A DNA stretch of 64,000 bases from Streptomyces xanthochromogenes. GTDB taxonomy: Bacteria; Actinomycetota; Actinomycetes; Streptomycetales; Streptomycetaceae. The stretch is taken from positions 1 to 64,000 of the forward strand of contig NZ_BMUZ01000014.1 of assembly GCF_014650455.1 (NCBI RefSeq), in the 5' to 3' direction. The notes below the pieces were generated by a model. That model ran no database searches, was not told the origin of the DNA, and worked only from the letters and a program-made list of their open reading frames with translations. This document shows positions 54,409-62,879 of the stretch, piece by piece. Within the stretch, counting starts at the first letter, position 1. Each line of letters starts with the position of its first letter. The position numbers and the translations under genes were made by a program.

Positions 54409-54540
54409 TGTGACTTCCAGCGTTAGATGTCACCGGCGATGGCTTTTGACCTGACGTGTTCTCTCGCGCTTCCAGGGCTTCCTGTCACCAGATTCATGTG
54501 GCAGTTGTCACTTCCGGCTGTTTCTCGGCCGAGTTGTCAC
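54409..54540. repeat. Transposon left-end repeats (candidate TnsB sites)
   Basis: TGT(C/G)AC words start at 54409, 54428, 54483, 54506 and 54535. Two sub-types recur: TGT(C/G)ACTTCC(A/G)GC at 54409 and 54506, and TGTCACCAGAT at 54483 and 54535. All are in the same orientation, as in Tn7-like ends. Confidence 0.7.
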
Positions 54541-54592
54541 CAGATCCGGAGATCACTCTGCTTGCCGCTCTCGACGGTGGTCGAGTGGTGCC

Positions 54593-55450
54593 GTGGACGG
54601 AGCACGTTCCCTCGTACAGCCAGCGTCCCCGGCTGATGCTCGGGTCCGTGGGCTGTGGTCACACAGCTGCTGGTGGGAGGACCTGCTCGTCCCGGTGTCC
54701 GTGGCGCTGGGCAGGGACGGCCTCGGCCTCGGGCCGGAGTGGACGCGCCGCTGGACGGTGACCTGGCGGACAGCGGGCGACGAGGTGTCGTGCACCGTGC
54801 GGGACCTGGCCCACACGCCTCTCGCGGACGGCACTCCGATGCGCTGGTTCTCCTGGCGCCGGGCCCAACGCCACCGCCCCAGCCTTCAGTTCCTCGTCAG
54901 TACCGGCCGTCATCACGGGGCCGAGAGCCTGGAGGAGGCACGACTGCTCCTGGTCCTCGACTTCGCGGGCGGCCTCTTCGACGTGTTGTCGCAGCCTCTG
55001 CGGCTGCGGTTCGACACCGCGACCGGCCGCAGGGGACACATCCCGGACTTCCTGGCGGTGACGCGGACCGGCCTCTGGCTGATCGACGTACGGCCACGGG
55101 CACTGATCGCGTCGGAGGACCTGGAAGCGTTCGCCGCGACCGCCGAGGTCGCGCTGGCCTGCGGCTGGCACTACACCGTCGTGGCGGGCTGGAGGGATCA
55201 TGTTGCCGCCGCGGTCGATGTCTTCTCCTCACAGCGCCGGCCTCTGTCCGACCCGCTCGGACTACGGCCGGTGCTCGTGGCGGCGGCCCGGGAGGGCGGC
55301 ACGTTCGGCGAACTCGTTGACGCCACCCCCTTTCCGCCTCTGGCCCGTGCCCAGCTTCTGCACCTGCTTTGGCACCGGCGCCTCGGCACGGACCTGAACC
55401 GGCCATTCGGCGACCGGTCCACGGTGATCGACCCCGCCAGGTGGGCGTGA
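54593..55450 (+). CDS. tnsA: TnsA-like transposase endonuclease subunit
   Basis: 285 residues. TnsA cuts the 5' ends of the element so that it moves without leaving donor joints. After an unfamiliar N-terminal about 80 residues comes the restriction-like core: 'RWFSWRRAQRHRPSLQF', Glu in 'ESLEEARLLLVLDF' (E111 or E115), Asp-152 in 'GHIPDFLAV' and 'LIDVRP' (D165, R167). The usual Lys of the D-x-K motif is Arg, which I believe is common in actinobacterial versions. GTG 54593 is the likely start. Its TGA overlaps the tnsB ATG (TGATG). Confidence 0.8.
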   Translation: MDGARSLVQPASPADARVRGLWSHSCWWEDLLVPVSVALGRDGLGLGPEWTRRWTVTWRTAGDEVSCTVRDLAHTPLADGTPMRWFSWRRAQRHRPSLQFLVSTGRHHGAESLEEARLLLVLDFAGGLFDVLSQPLRLRFDTATGRRGHIPDFLAVTRTGLWLIDVRPRALIASEDLEAFAATAEVALACGWHYTVVAGWRDHVAAAVDVFSSQRRPLSDPLGLRPVLVAAAREGGTFGELVDATPFPPLARAQLLHLLWHRRLGTDLNRPFGDRSTVIDPARWA

Positions 55451-57702
55451 TGGGGACGGCGGCCGTCCTGGACCTGTCGCCGGGGGCGGCCCTGGTGCTG
55501 GACGGCAGGCACTGGACGGTCGAGCGCCGCGAGCCCGAGCTCGGCCGGGTCCACCTGGTGGGTGACGACGGCACCCGGCAGCCGGTGACCTTCCGCTTCC
55601 TGGCCAACCATCCCAACTGCCGTCCCTCGTCCCGGACCGCGGCCCAGGGCTCTGGCCGGGGCCGGCAGCCGAAGACCGTGCAGGATCTGGAGCCCAGACG
55701 GCGGGAACTGGCCGCTTGCCGCTTGGCCCACCTGCTGGAGGTGGAGACCGGCTACCGCAGCGGTGACCCGCTGCGTCCCGCGCCGGGCGAGCCGAAACCG
55801 GAGTACGACCCGGCCACGACCACGCTGACCGCCCGCCGCTTGGCGAAGGTCGCCGAACTGGCGGCTATGGACCGCCAGCAGGCGAAGCTGCTGGGCCTGG
55901 ACAGGGTCGGCTACCGCACGCTGATCCGCTGGGACCGCCGACGGCGGGAAGCGGGTCTGGTGGGATGCGCGGACGAGCGGTGGCTGCGCGAGAGCGGCGG
56001 CCACCCCAGCATCACGGAGGAGATCCGTGAGGCGATCTTCGCGGTCCGTGCGGAGACCCTGCACCGGTCGAAGGTGACGATGCGGACCCGCGAACGCCTG
56101 ATCCACCAGTACGTACGCGAGACCTTCCCCGACCGGGACGTCACCGTCCCCAGCTACCAGACGCTGTGGGTGGTCTGGCGGGAGTGGTTCGGACCGGGAG
56201 GCTCCCGCCAGCGCTACGCGCGCTCGGCTGAACTGCCCTCGAAGAACGGGCACGTGTTGGTCCACCGGCCCGGCCAGGTGGTCGCGCTGGACACCACGGT
56301 GCTGCCGGTGATGGTCCGCGAGAGCGTGTTCGGCGATCCGGTGAAATGCCACCTCACGCTCGCGATGGACGTGCACACGCACTCCCTTTGCGCCTTCCGT
56401 CTCACCCTGGTCTCCGACCAGTCGGTGGACGTCGCGATGCTGCTGCGGGACGTGATGCTGCCCCTGCCGATGCGGGCCGACTGGGGCGAGGAACTGGAGT
56501 GGCCCTATCCGGGCCTGCCCGCCGCGGTGGTTGCCGAGTTCGCCGGGCACAAGGTCGCCGGCCTGCCGTTCTTCGCGCCGGAGACCGTGACCACCGACCA
56601 CGGGTCTGTCTATCGCAACCACCACCTGGTCGACGCCCAGCGGGTGCTCGGCTGCAACATCCTTCCCAGCCGCGTTCTGCGGCCCACGGACAAGTCCGCC
56701 TGCGAGCGGGCCTTCGGCGCGATCAGGTCGCTGCTGTTTGAGCAGCTGCCCGGCTACACCGGCATCGACCCCGCCGACCGCGGCGCCGACCCGGAAGGTG
56801 ACGCGGTGCTGACCATCGACGAGATGGAGCACGTGATCGCCACCTGGATCGTTGCAGTCTGGCAACGGCGCCGGCTGGGCCAGTACGCGCCCAGCTGGGA
56901 CCCTGGCGGCGACCACAGCCCCAACTCATTGTTCGCCGCCTCGTTCGCCCAGGCCGGTTTCGCCATGGAGATCCCCTCGGCGGAACTGTTCTACGAACTG
57001 CTGCCCGTCCACCACGTCCGCAAGATCGATGCCCGGCGCGGAGTGAAGATCCGCGGACTTTGGTATGACGCCCCGGCCTTGGACCCTTACCGGGGCCAGC
57101 ACTCGACCCGCGGTGGACAGCACAAGGGCCAGTGGGTCATCCGCCGGGATCCCCGAGACCGCCGCAGCGTATTCTTCCAGGACCCGCTCACCCACGACTG
57201 GCATCCCCTTGCTTGGACCGGGCTGCCGCCTGATGGGCAGGCCCCCGCCTTCGGTGACGCACGCGTACGCGAACTTCTCAAGAAGGCCCAAGCTTGCGGG
57301 CTCAGGCCCCGCACAGACGATGAACTCCTGCCGGTCCTTCTGGAGTTGCTCGGCTCTCGCATCCCGGTGAGTCAGTGGCCGACCCGGCTCCCGAAATCGG
57401 CGCGGACTGAGCACTCCCGTGAGGTCGTCCAGGCCGCCGCTTCGCGGGCTGACCGGCCGCAGAGCGAACCCGCCAAGGTTGCCGTCGGGGATGGGGTGGT
57501 CACTCCCTTGCGCTGGCAGGACAGGACGCGTCAGGCCGCGGACAGCATTGACAGCCACCGGCGGCACCGCCGTGAGCAGGCAGTCCAGGAAAGGCCGACG
57601 CCGCCGCCTCCGCTGGGTGAGGCATACCGGCAGCGTGATCTTTTCCTCCTGCCCGAGGAAGACGAGGAAGAGGATGGGCATGGCGGACCCGGCGTGGGGT
57701 GA
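55450..57702 (+). CDS. tnsB: TnsB-like DDE transposase
   Basis: 750 residues. Binds the end repeats and does 3' cleavage and strand transfer. The rve/Mu-type catalytic core has D281 ('VALDTTVL'), D383 ('TTDHGSVY') and E419 ('SACERAFGA'), giving D-D(35)-E. N-terminal helix-turn-helix regions (about 125-260) contain 'QQAKLLGLDRVGYRTLIRWD'; a Mu-transposase-like C-terminal beta domain follows ('KIDARRGVKIRGLWYDAPAL'). Starts inside the tnsA stop and ends 23 bases inside tnsC. Confidence 0.9.
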   Translation: MGTAAVLDLSPGAALVLDGRHWTVERREPELGRVHLVGDDGTRQPVTFRFLANHPNCRPSSRTAAQGSGRGRQPKTVQDLEPRRRELAACRLAHLLEVETGYRSGDPLRPAPGEPKPEYDPATTTLTARRLAKVAELAAMDRQQAKLLGLDRVGYRTLIRWDRRRREAGLVGCADERWLRESGGHPSITEEIREAIFAVRAETLHRSKVTMRTRERLIHQYVRETFPDRDVTVPSYQTLWVVWREWFGPGGSRQRYARSAELPSKNGHVLVHRPGQVVALDTTVLPVMVRESVFGDPVKCHLTLAMDVHTHSLCAFRLTLVSDQSVDVAMLLRDVMLPLPMRADWGEELEWPYPGLPAAVVAEFAGHKVAGLPFFAPETVTTDHGSVYRNHHLVDAQRVLGCNILPSRVLRPTDKSACERAFGAIRSLLFEQLPGYTGIDPADRGADPEGDAVLTIDEMEHVIATWIVAVWQRRRLGQYAPSWDPGGDHSPNSLFAASFAQAGFAMEIPSAELFYELLPVHHVRKIDARRGVKIRGLWYDAPALDPYRGQHSTRGGQHKGQWVIRRDPRDRRSVFFQDPLTHDWHPLAWTGLPPDGQAPAFGDARVRELLKKAQACGLRPRTDDELLPVLLELLGSRIPVSQWPTRLPKSARTEHSREVVQAAASRADRPQSEPAKVAVGDGVVTPLRWQDRTRQAADSIDSHRRHRREQAVQERPTPPPPLGEAYRQRDLFLLPEEDEEEDGHGGPGVG

Positions 57703-58939
57703 AAATGGCATCGTCCCCTTTCTACGGGCTGGCCCACCGCCTGACCGCACCAGGGTCGAGGGCTGGCGGCAGTGGCAGGAACGTCGGAGCACTTTCATTC
57801 CGGCGCCGCGGCTCACCGTGGAGGAGTACGCGGCGATGAGCCCGAGGCGCCGTGCTCTGCATGACCTGCACCGGACCGCGACGCACGTGAACATGGGGCT
57901 GCTGGAGACCCCGATGAGCGCGAAGGTCACCAAGCTGATGCGGGGACGGATGCGGAACAACGCGTTGAACTTCGAGCCGGGCACCCGCGACGGACTGATG
58001 GTCAGCGGCGGCGGTTACCTAGGCAAGACGGAAACGGCCTGTGATGCCGCTGCCACCTTCGAGATGTTGTGGCGGGATCTGCACCGGCAACTGCTGCCCG
58101 GTCCGGTCCCGGGCACCCGGGACCTGTTCGTGCCCGTCGCCTATTGCCGCACTCCGGTGCGGGCGACACCGAAGGGGTTGTGCGCCGCCGTTCTGGACTT
58201 CTACGGGGCGCCACTGCCGAAGACGCTGAACGGCATGATCCGCGCAGTGCGGGACTCGTTGCGGGACCATCGCACAACGGCCTTGCTGCTGGATGACATC
58301 ACCAGGCTCAGGCTCCACCGTGAGGACAACCAGGACACTCTCGATCTCGTCCGGGAGTTGATGGACCTCAACGTCACCCTGGTGCTGATCGGTGTCGATA
58401 TCCCCCGCTCGGGGCTGCTGCGGAGCGGCTATCCCGATCCCCGCACCGGGCAGTGGGTCTTCCCGTCGGTCAAGGCGGGGAAGAGTTACAACCCGTCGGC
58501 CGCCACGCAGACTGAGCGGCGTTTCGACCTGGTCGATCTTGATCCGTTCGACTACGACACCGCTGAGGGCATGGCCGCGTTCATCCAGCACCTGGCTGGC
58601 ATCGAGGACCGGCTGAGGCTGTTCCGGGCCAGGCCGGGGATGCTCACCGAAGGTGGGATGCCGGAGTACCTGTTCCGCCGCACCCGCGGAATCGTCGGGC
58701 TCCTCAAGCGGCTGATCGAGGACGGATGCACCGAGGCGATCGAGTCCGGGGCCGAGGAACTGACCCCAGAACTGCTGTCAGCGATCCCGATCAACCTAGG
58801 AAATCTCACCGACCGCGACCCAACTGCCGGTGAGGTTCCCGAAGTTCCCATGGATGTTCCCGTCTCTGCCCCAAAGCCCCGTAGGAAAGGACGCAACACC
58901 GTTTACGACGACCGCGGTGGAAGCGCGGCTGGTGGCTGA
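57680..58939 (+). CDS. tnsC: TnsC-like AAA+ transposition regulator
   Basis: 419 residues. AAA+ ATPase that links the target selector to TnsAB. Walker A G110-GGYL-G115-K116-T117 and Walker B 'ALLLDD' (201-206) are intact; 'LVLIGVDIPRSGLL' is the sensor-1-like strand. ATG 57680 with GAGGAAGAGG before it, overlapping tnsB. A longer in-frame reading exists but lies within tnsB. Confidence 0.88.
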   Translation: MADPAWGENGIVPFLRAGPPPDRTRVEGWRQWQERRSTFIPAPRLTVEEYAAMSPRRRALHDLHRTATHVNMGLLETPMSAKVTKLMRGRMRNNALNFEPGTRDGLMVSGGGYLGKTETACDAAATFEMLWRDLHRQLLPGPVPGTRDLFVPVAYCRTPVRATPKGLCAAVLDFYGAPLPKTLNGMIRAVRDSLRDHRTTALLLDDITRLRLHREDNQDTLDLVRELMDLNVTLVLIGVDIPRSGLLRSGYPDPRTGQWVFPSVKAGKSYNPSAATQTERRFDLVDLDPFDYDTAEGMAAFIQHLAGIEDRLRLFRARPGMLTEGGMPEYLFRRTRGIVGLLKRLIEDGCTEAIESGAEELTPELLSAIPINLGNLTDRDPTAGEVPEVPMDVPVSAPKPRRKGRNTVYDDRGGSAAGG

Positions 58940-60230
58940 GCCGTCCGTCTTGTCCTCTCTGCGGCAGCTGCCCAGGAGCCTGGACCCGCTGGAGGACGAG
59001 TCACTGCCCGGCTATGTGCTGCGGCTTTCGCACCGGCTGGGCGTCGGACCGGGACCGCTGATCCTCCGCATGGGGGTCCCCAGCAGCCGAAAGGACAGGA
59101 CGACCCTCATCCGCATCCCGGTCTCTTGCGCGATCAGTCTCGGCGAAGCCGACCTTGCCGCCTTCTGCCACGCCACCCGTCTCTCCCGCCATGAGGCAGC
59201 CGGCCTGCTGCTGGCCTCGCTCGGAACCCGCTATGGCCCCCTTAGCTCCGAATTTCGCGGCCGGAGCACTTCCGGCACCAGGCGCCTGCAATACAACAAC
59301 CCCTGGCTCCTGACCACGCGGACCCAGTTCTGCCCCGACTGTCTCGCCGGAGACGGTTCGGAGATCCAGCAGCGTCACGGCGGCGCTTGGCGCAGGCTCT
59401 GGAGGCTCCCGCCGGTCTTCTCCTGTCCGCACCACGAACGATTTCTCCGCCGCTACTGCCACCTCTGTGGCGAACTGGCCCAGAATCGCCACAGCAACGA
59501 CTTGATTGCCCGGCCGCGAGACAGCGAACTGCATCCCGTCCGATGCCGAGCGACCCCGAAGCCGCCGAGTCCCCGGGCAATGAGCCCAGCCTGCGGAGCC
59601 GACCTAACCCAAGCTCCCAGGAGCGATGAGCCGATGTCCCGGGACCACCAATCCCGTGACGTTCTCTTCACACTGCAGAAGAAGTACCTGTCGTTCCTGT
59701 CCCCGGGCGGCCCCAAGCAGGTCAGCAGCATCGGCTGGCTGACCCCCACGGCACAGTACTTTCAGGACCTTTGCGGCGTCGTCGCCCTGATCTTCATGAC
59801 CTGGCCCGAAGTCCGGCCCTATGCGGCCACTCCTGAACTGGCGCGAATCATCGATACCGAGGCAGAACGACGCCACGAGCTGTTCCATCGTCGCGGTGCC
59901 GAGCCACGGAAGAACCTGCGGTCGACCGCATACACCGACCCACCGGACGACCCGGTCGCCACCGGCGCCGTCCTTGAAATCGCAGACCGCATCCTCAGCA
60001 CACCGGACGAAGAAGCCGCAGCACAGTTCCTTGTTCCCCTTGTGGATGAAGCCAAGCGCATTCATCAGCCGATCAGTTACACCCTCCGCAGCCCCCGCGG
60101 CGCTTCGATTCCCCTCCGCGTCGTCCTCGCCTACAACCCTCGGGGAAAGTCGAGAAGCCGGGGCGACGTTATCCAAGGCGTCTCTGCGGGAACCGCCACC
60201 CGAGCTACCGGACGCGACTCTTCTGGGTAG
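58932..60230 (+). CDS. tniQ: TniQ-family target-selection protein
   Basis: 432 residues from GTG 58932 (GGTGGAAG 8 bases before). TniQ/TnsD proteins choose the target. The N-terminus 'LDPLEDESLPGYVLRLSHRL' is the family hallmark; zinc-finger Cys/His sets follow at 134-137 (CPDC), 165-168 (CPHH) and 176-179 (CHLC). Longer than many TniQ, shorter than TnsD, so whether it binds a specific attachment site is open. Overlaps the tnsC end by 8 bases; GTG 58830 is an alternative start. Confidence 0.88.
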   Translation: MAEPSVLSSLRQLPRSLDPLEDESLPGYVLRLSHRLGVGPGPLILRMGVPSSRKDRTTLIRIPVSCAISLGEADLAAFCHATRLSRHEAAGLLLASLGTRYGPLSSEFRGRSTSGTRRLQYNNPWLLTTRTQFCPDCLAGDGSEIQQRHGGAWRRLWRLPPVFSCPHHERFLRRYCHLCGELAQNRHSNDLIARPRDSELHPVRCRATPKPPSPRAMSPACGADLTQAPRSDEPMSRDHQSRDVLFTLQKKYLSFLSPGGPKQVSSIGWLTPTAQYFQDLCGVVALIFMTWPEVRPYAATPELARIIDTEAERRHELFHRRGAEPRKNLRSTAYTDPPDDPVATGAVLEIADRILSTPDEEAAAQFLVPLVDEAKRIHQPISYTLRSPRGASIPLRVVLAYNPRGKSRSRGDVIQGVSAGTATRATGRDSSG

Positions 60231-60445
60231 CCAGCGCCGCGGTGCTGAGCTGGGTCCCTGGCTCAGTAAGTTCGCCAGTGCCTGTTTGCGCGTGACAGAC
60301 AAACCTCAACGCTTAATGGATTCTGCGATCTGCAGGGCGCAGCCTGTGCTGGCTTCAGCGCGCTTACCGGTCCTGCAGCCGGCGCATGGGCTCCCTCCGC
60401 ATGCGAGGAGTGCAAAGTATCCACACCCTGTCCTTCGGAGCCCGT

Positions 60446-60472
60446 ATGTCCAGGCTAGACAAGCCTGGACAT
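60446..60472. terminator. Perfect 11-bp palindrome between convergent tniQ and NUDIX genes
   Basis: ATGTCCAGGCT-agaca-AGCCTGGACAT. Moderate GC, no T run on either side. Probably a shared terminator; a protein-binding or recombination site cannot be excluded. The surrounding 60231-60540 stretch holds no convincing gene. Confidence 0.55.
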
Positions 60473-60540
60473 CCCAGTCTCAGAAGATACTTTCGCGTTT
60501 CCGCTCAAAATCTGGTCGCCACCGCAAGTGAAACGCTGGG

Positions 60541-61326
60541 TTAGAGTAGTTTTTGAGAGTGCGCAGCGACCGGAAGTGTTGTGCCGTCAGGGAGGACACC
60601 ACGTCGGCGAATAGAGTCCGCGGAAACCCAAGCAACGTCGGCGTGCGGTGTCTCTATTAGTCGACGCAAGTGGGTTTCTTGATCTGCAGTAGGGAGCAGC
60701 TCGTAGATATCTGCGATCAATATTTCCCATGATTGCGCATGCTCGCTAAATCTAATCTTCGCTACGTCACGCCTGACATAGTCCTGAAAAGTAAATGGGA
60801 AAACCTCGGCTGGCAAGATCCCTGGATCGATTAGTTCCTCGTGAAACTCTCTCCAGGGTGAGTCTTCGCGACCTGCTCGGGAATCAAACCACGAATAAAA
60901 CCTGGGAATCTTTGAGCCTTTAAATCGCACCCGCAGGTCGTCGCTGCTGGCGGCGTCTATAGGGATCAAAGAGTCATCCTGTGCGCCAATGGATACCAGA
61001 AATTGCTTGCCGGATTCTGAAACCTTATAGACGCCTCCGACCGGCTGTAGTTGAGAGAAGCGTCGACCTTTGATCAGTAGATACTTACCATCGATCTTGA
61101 TTCTGAATAGGTAGGCTGCCGAGATTCTCACATCTTTATTTCCGTACCGCACCGAGTACCAGAGATGGCGCAAGTTCAGACGGTTTGTCAATATGCTGTC
61201 CAGAAGCGGAATCATCAAGCTGATTACCGCTCCGCTAGCGATGCTTCCTACCGCCTTACCGTTGTATGAAAAAGTCGCGGCAAGGGAAGCGATGAAGAGC
61301 ACGGCGTAAACGAGAAGTCTGCTCAT
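60541..61326 (-). CDS. Two-TM SMODS-associated NUDIX (Sa-NUDIX) protein
   Basis: 261 residues. Two N-terminal membrane helices (about 4-21 and 27-46), then a NUDIX-fold domain of the kind found beside CD-NTases: 'YLLIKGRRFSQLQPVGGVYK', 'RFYSWFDSRAGREDSPW', R159-E-F-H-E-E-L165 and 'SEHAQSWEILIADIYELLPT'. The G-x5-E part of the classical Nudix box is missing (Ala where Glu is expected), so it may bind rather than hydrolyse a nucleotide. Low GC compared with the chromosome. Starts 18 bases after the RT stop, so the two form an operon. Likely a membrane effector or sensor; this is inferred. Confidence 0.75.
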   Translation of the reverse strand: MSRLLVYAVLFIASLAATFSYNGKAVGSIASGAVISLMIPLLDSILTNRLNLRHLWYSVRYGNKDVRISAAYLFRIKIDGKYLLIKGRRFSQLQPVGGVYKVSESGKQFLVSIGAQDDSLIPIDAASSDDLRVRFKGSKIPRFYSWFDSRAGREDSPWREFHEELIDPGILPAEVFPFTFQDYVRRDVAKIRFSEHAQSWEILIADIYELLPTADQETHLRRLIETPHADVAWVSADSIRRRGVLPDGTTLPVAAHSQKLL

Positions 61327-61344
61327 TGGCGTCAGAAGTCCAAT

Positions 61345-62841
61345 CTAGAACTTAGGGAGCGGAATCGTTGACGGGTACTGCAGGCGCGATAGGTATCGAG
61401 CAGTCCATTTCAGCATGGTTGGATGGCTGCTCAGCCGCTTCAGGAGCCCTCTAGGCATGTAGTCGGCCTCATACATGGCCACAAGAAGGGCTCTTCTTAC
61501 GTCAATGTCGTACTCGCCCTCGTACTCCATTTTCAAAAGCTGTCCGTCGTTGGAGGCGCCCAGTAGACCTATGTATCTCGCGGCGAACTCGCGCGGGTAG
61601 CTAGTTCGGTTTCTATCTCTAACTATTCTCCACGCCCACGAAAGCAACACTGGAGAGCGGATTCCGCCACGCATCGAGGTCTCAAATATGTTGCGCTCCA
61701 ACAGGGGGTAGTCGACGGTCGGAACGCTCTCCAGTAGGCCCTCTAGGAGTTGCTTAAGTTCATCTTCTTTACCCTTCACGCTTTCCATGTAACGGAGGAT
61801 GCGCGGCGAAATGTGATGCCACTCCTTCAGGTTGCCCACGGCCCAGGTGAATGCGAAATCGTCACTCCTTTTACCTAGGTAGGGGAGTGATAGCTTGATG
61901 TTACGCTCGTTTTCCGGGCTTTCGGTAATGGCATCTCTGAAGAATAGGCGCAACTGATTTATCGCGTCTGGCTTGCGTAGGGTAAGGTCGTACAGAATTC
62001 CGTCGCTGCGACTGTCGTCGAGATGTGCTTCAGCCTCACTCCGCGCATAGATTCTCGTCTTGTTGGCTGACATGTTGAGTCTGCGCGCTCTAAGCGCTCG
62101 ATTTACGTGCTGCAGTATCGAGCGTAGGCGTTCCTCGTTGACATCAAAGAGGTAGATATCGTCAGAGTAGCGAAGGAAATCTATGTTGAACTGCTGAATA
62201 AAGTTGTCAATCGGGAGCAGATAGGCATTGGCAAGTATCCCTGATGCGGCGGATCCCTGCGGAAGCCCCCAAGTGTGACATTGGCTCTCGAATCCTTCCA
62301 AGAAGCTGTGTATTTTTGTTGCGACGGAGCTGGGGACCCCGGCTGATGTCAGATCCATGAGTAGCGCCCCGATATCTATGTGCTCATAGAAAGACGCTAT
62401 GTCGGTCTGTGCCATTACGAGTTTTTTGTTGTGGGAAAGAACGCGTCGAGCTTCGGTTCGCATGGCTTTCCAGTCCCAGGAGGAGTGAACCGCCAACTTT
62501 TTAGAACGATGGTTATAGACTGCTTTTGAGAGGAGGGGATCGATGAACTCAGAAGCTTCAAATGCCAGGGCCTCGTAAATGAGTCGATCCTGGACTGAAA
62601 GTCGGGCCAATGGTCGAGTTGCCAAGTAATTTTTGGGATGCTCAACTAGGCTTATGGAAGCTGGCGTGTAGTCGCATTGATCGAGGAAATCAAGAATTTC
62701 GGAACGATATTCGCCCCAAAAGGGTTGCAGGTCTCGAAAGTTAATTACGTCGGGAAGATCAAGGCGTCCTTGGCCACTCCATAGCCTGCCAGCTGCTCGG
62801 TTCACGAAGCGACTGCGGGTCTCGTTTCCTCTCACAGTCAT
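61345..62841 (-). CDS. Reverse transcriptase, UG/Abi-like (putative defence RT)
   Basis: 498 residues from ATG 62841; an in-frame extension to 63003 runs through a transposase remnant and is rejected. RT motifs: 'RPLARLSVQDRLIYEALAF' (motif 1-2), D147 in 'AQTDIASFYEHID' (A), 'GLPQGSAASGILAN' at 192-205 (B), Y225-S-D-D228 (C), 'SANKTRIYA' at 258-266 (D). About 220 helical residues follow, with no maturase, endonuclease or retron hallmark. This fits the UG/Abi group of phage-defence RTs; the subgroup cannot be set by eye. GC is low. Operon with the NUDIX gene. Confidence 0.85.
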   Translation of the reverse strand: MTVRGNETRSRFVNRAAGRLWSGQGRLDLPDVINFRDLQPFWGEYRSEILDFLDQCDYTPASISLVEHPKNYLATRPLARLSVQDRLIYEALAFEASEFIDPLLSKAVYNHRSKKLAVHSSWDWKAMRTEARRVLSHNKKLVMAQTDIASFYEHIDIGALLMDLTSAGVPSSVATKIHSFLEGFESQCHTWGLPQGSAASGILANAYLLPIDNFIQQFNIDFLRYSDDIYLFDVNEERLRSILQHVNRALRARRLNMSANKTRIYARSEAEAHLDDSRSDGILYDLTLRKPDAINQLRLFFRDAITESPENERNIKLSLPYLGKRSDDFAFTWAVGNLKEWHHISPRILRYMESVKGKEDELKQLLEGLLESVPTVDYPLLERNIFETSMRGGIRSPVLLSWAWRIVRDRNRTSYPREFAARYIGLLGASNDGQLLKMEYEGEYDIDVRRALLVAMYEADYMPRGLLKRLSSHPTMLKWTARYLSRLQYPSTIPLPKF

Positions 62842-62879
62842 CAGCCTACGTGCGCTCGGGGGATGAGCGCAGTTGCTTG

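Noticed and set aside
60292..60297. GTGACA as the transposon right end
   Set aside because: A single TGTCAC-type word in inverted orientation without partners, located before the cargo; Tn7-like ends carry several copies.
61345..62841. RT as part of a group II intron or a retron
   Set aside because: No maturase or endonuclease domain, no intron-like flanking RNA structure seen, and the motifs between A and D lack retron hallmarks.
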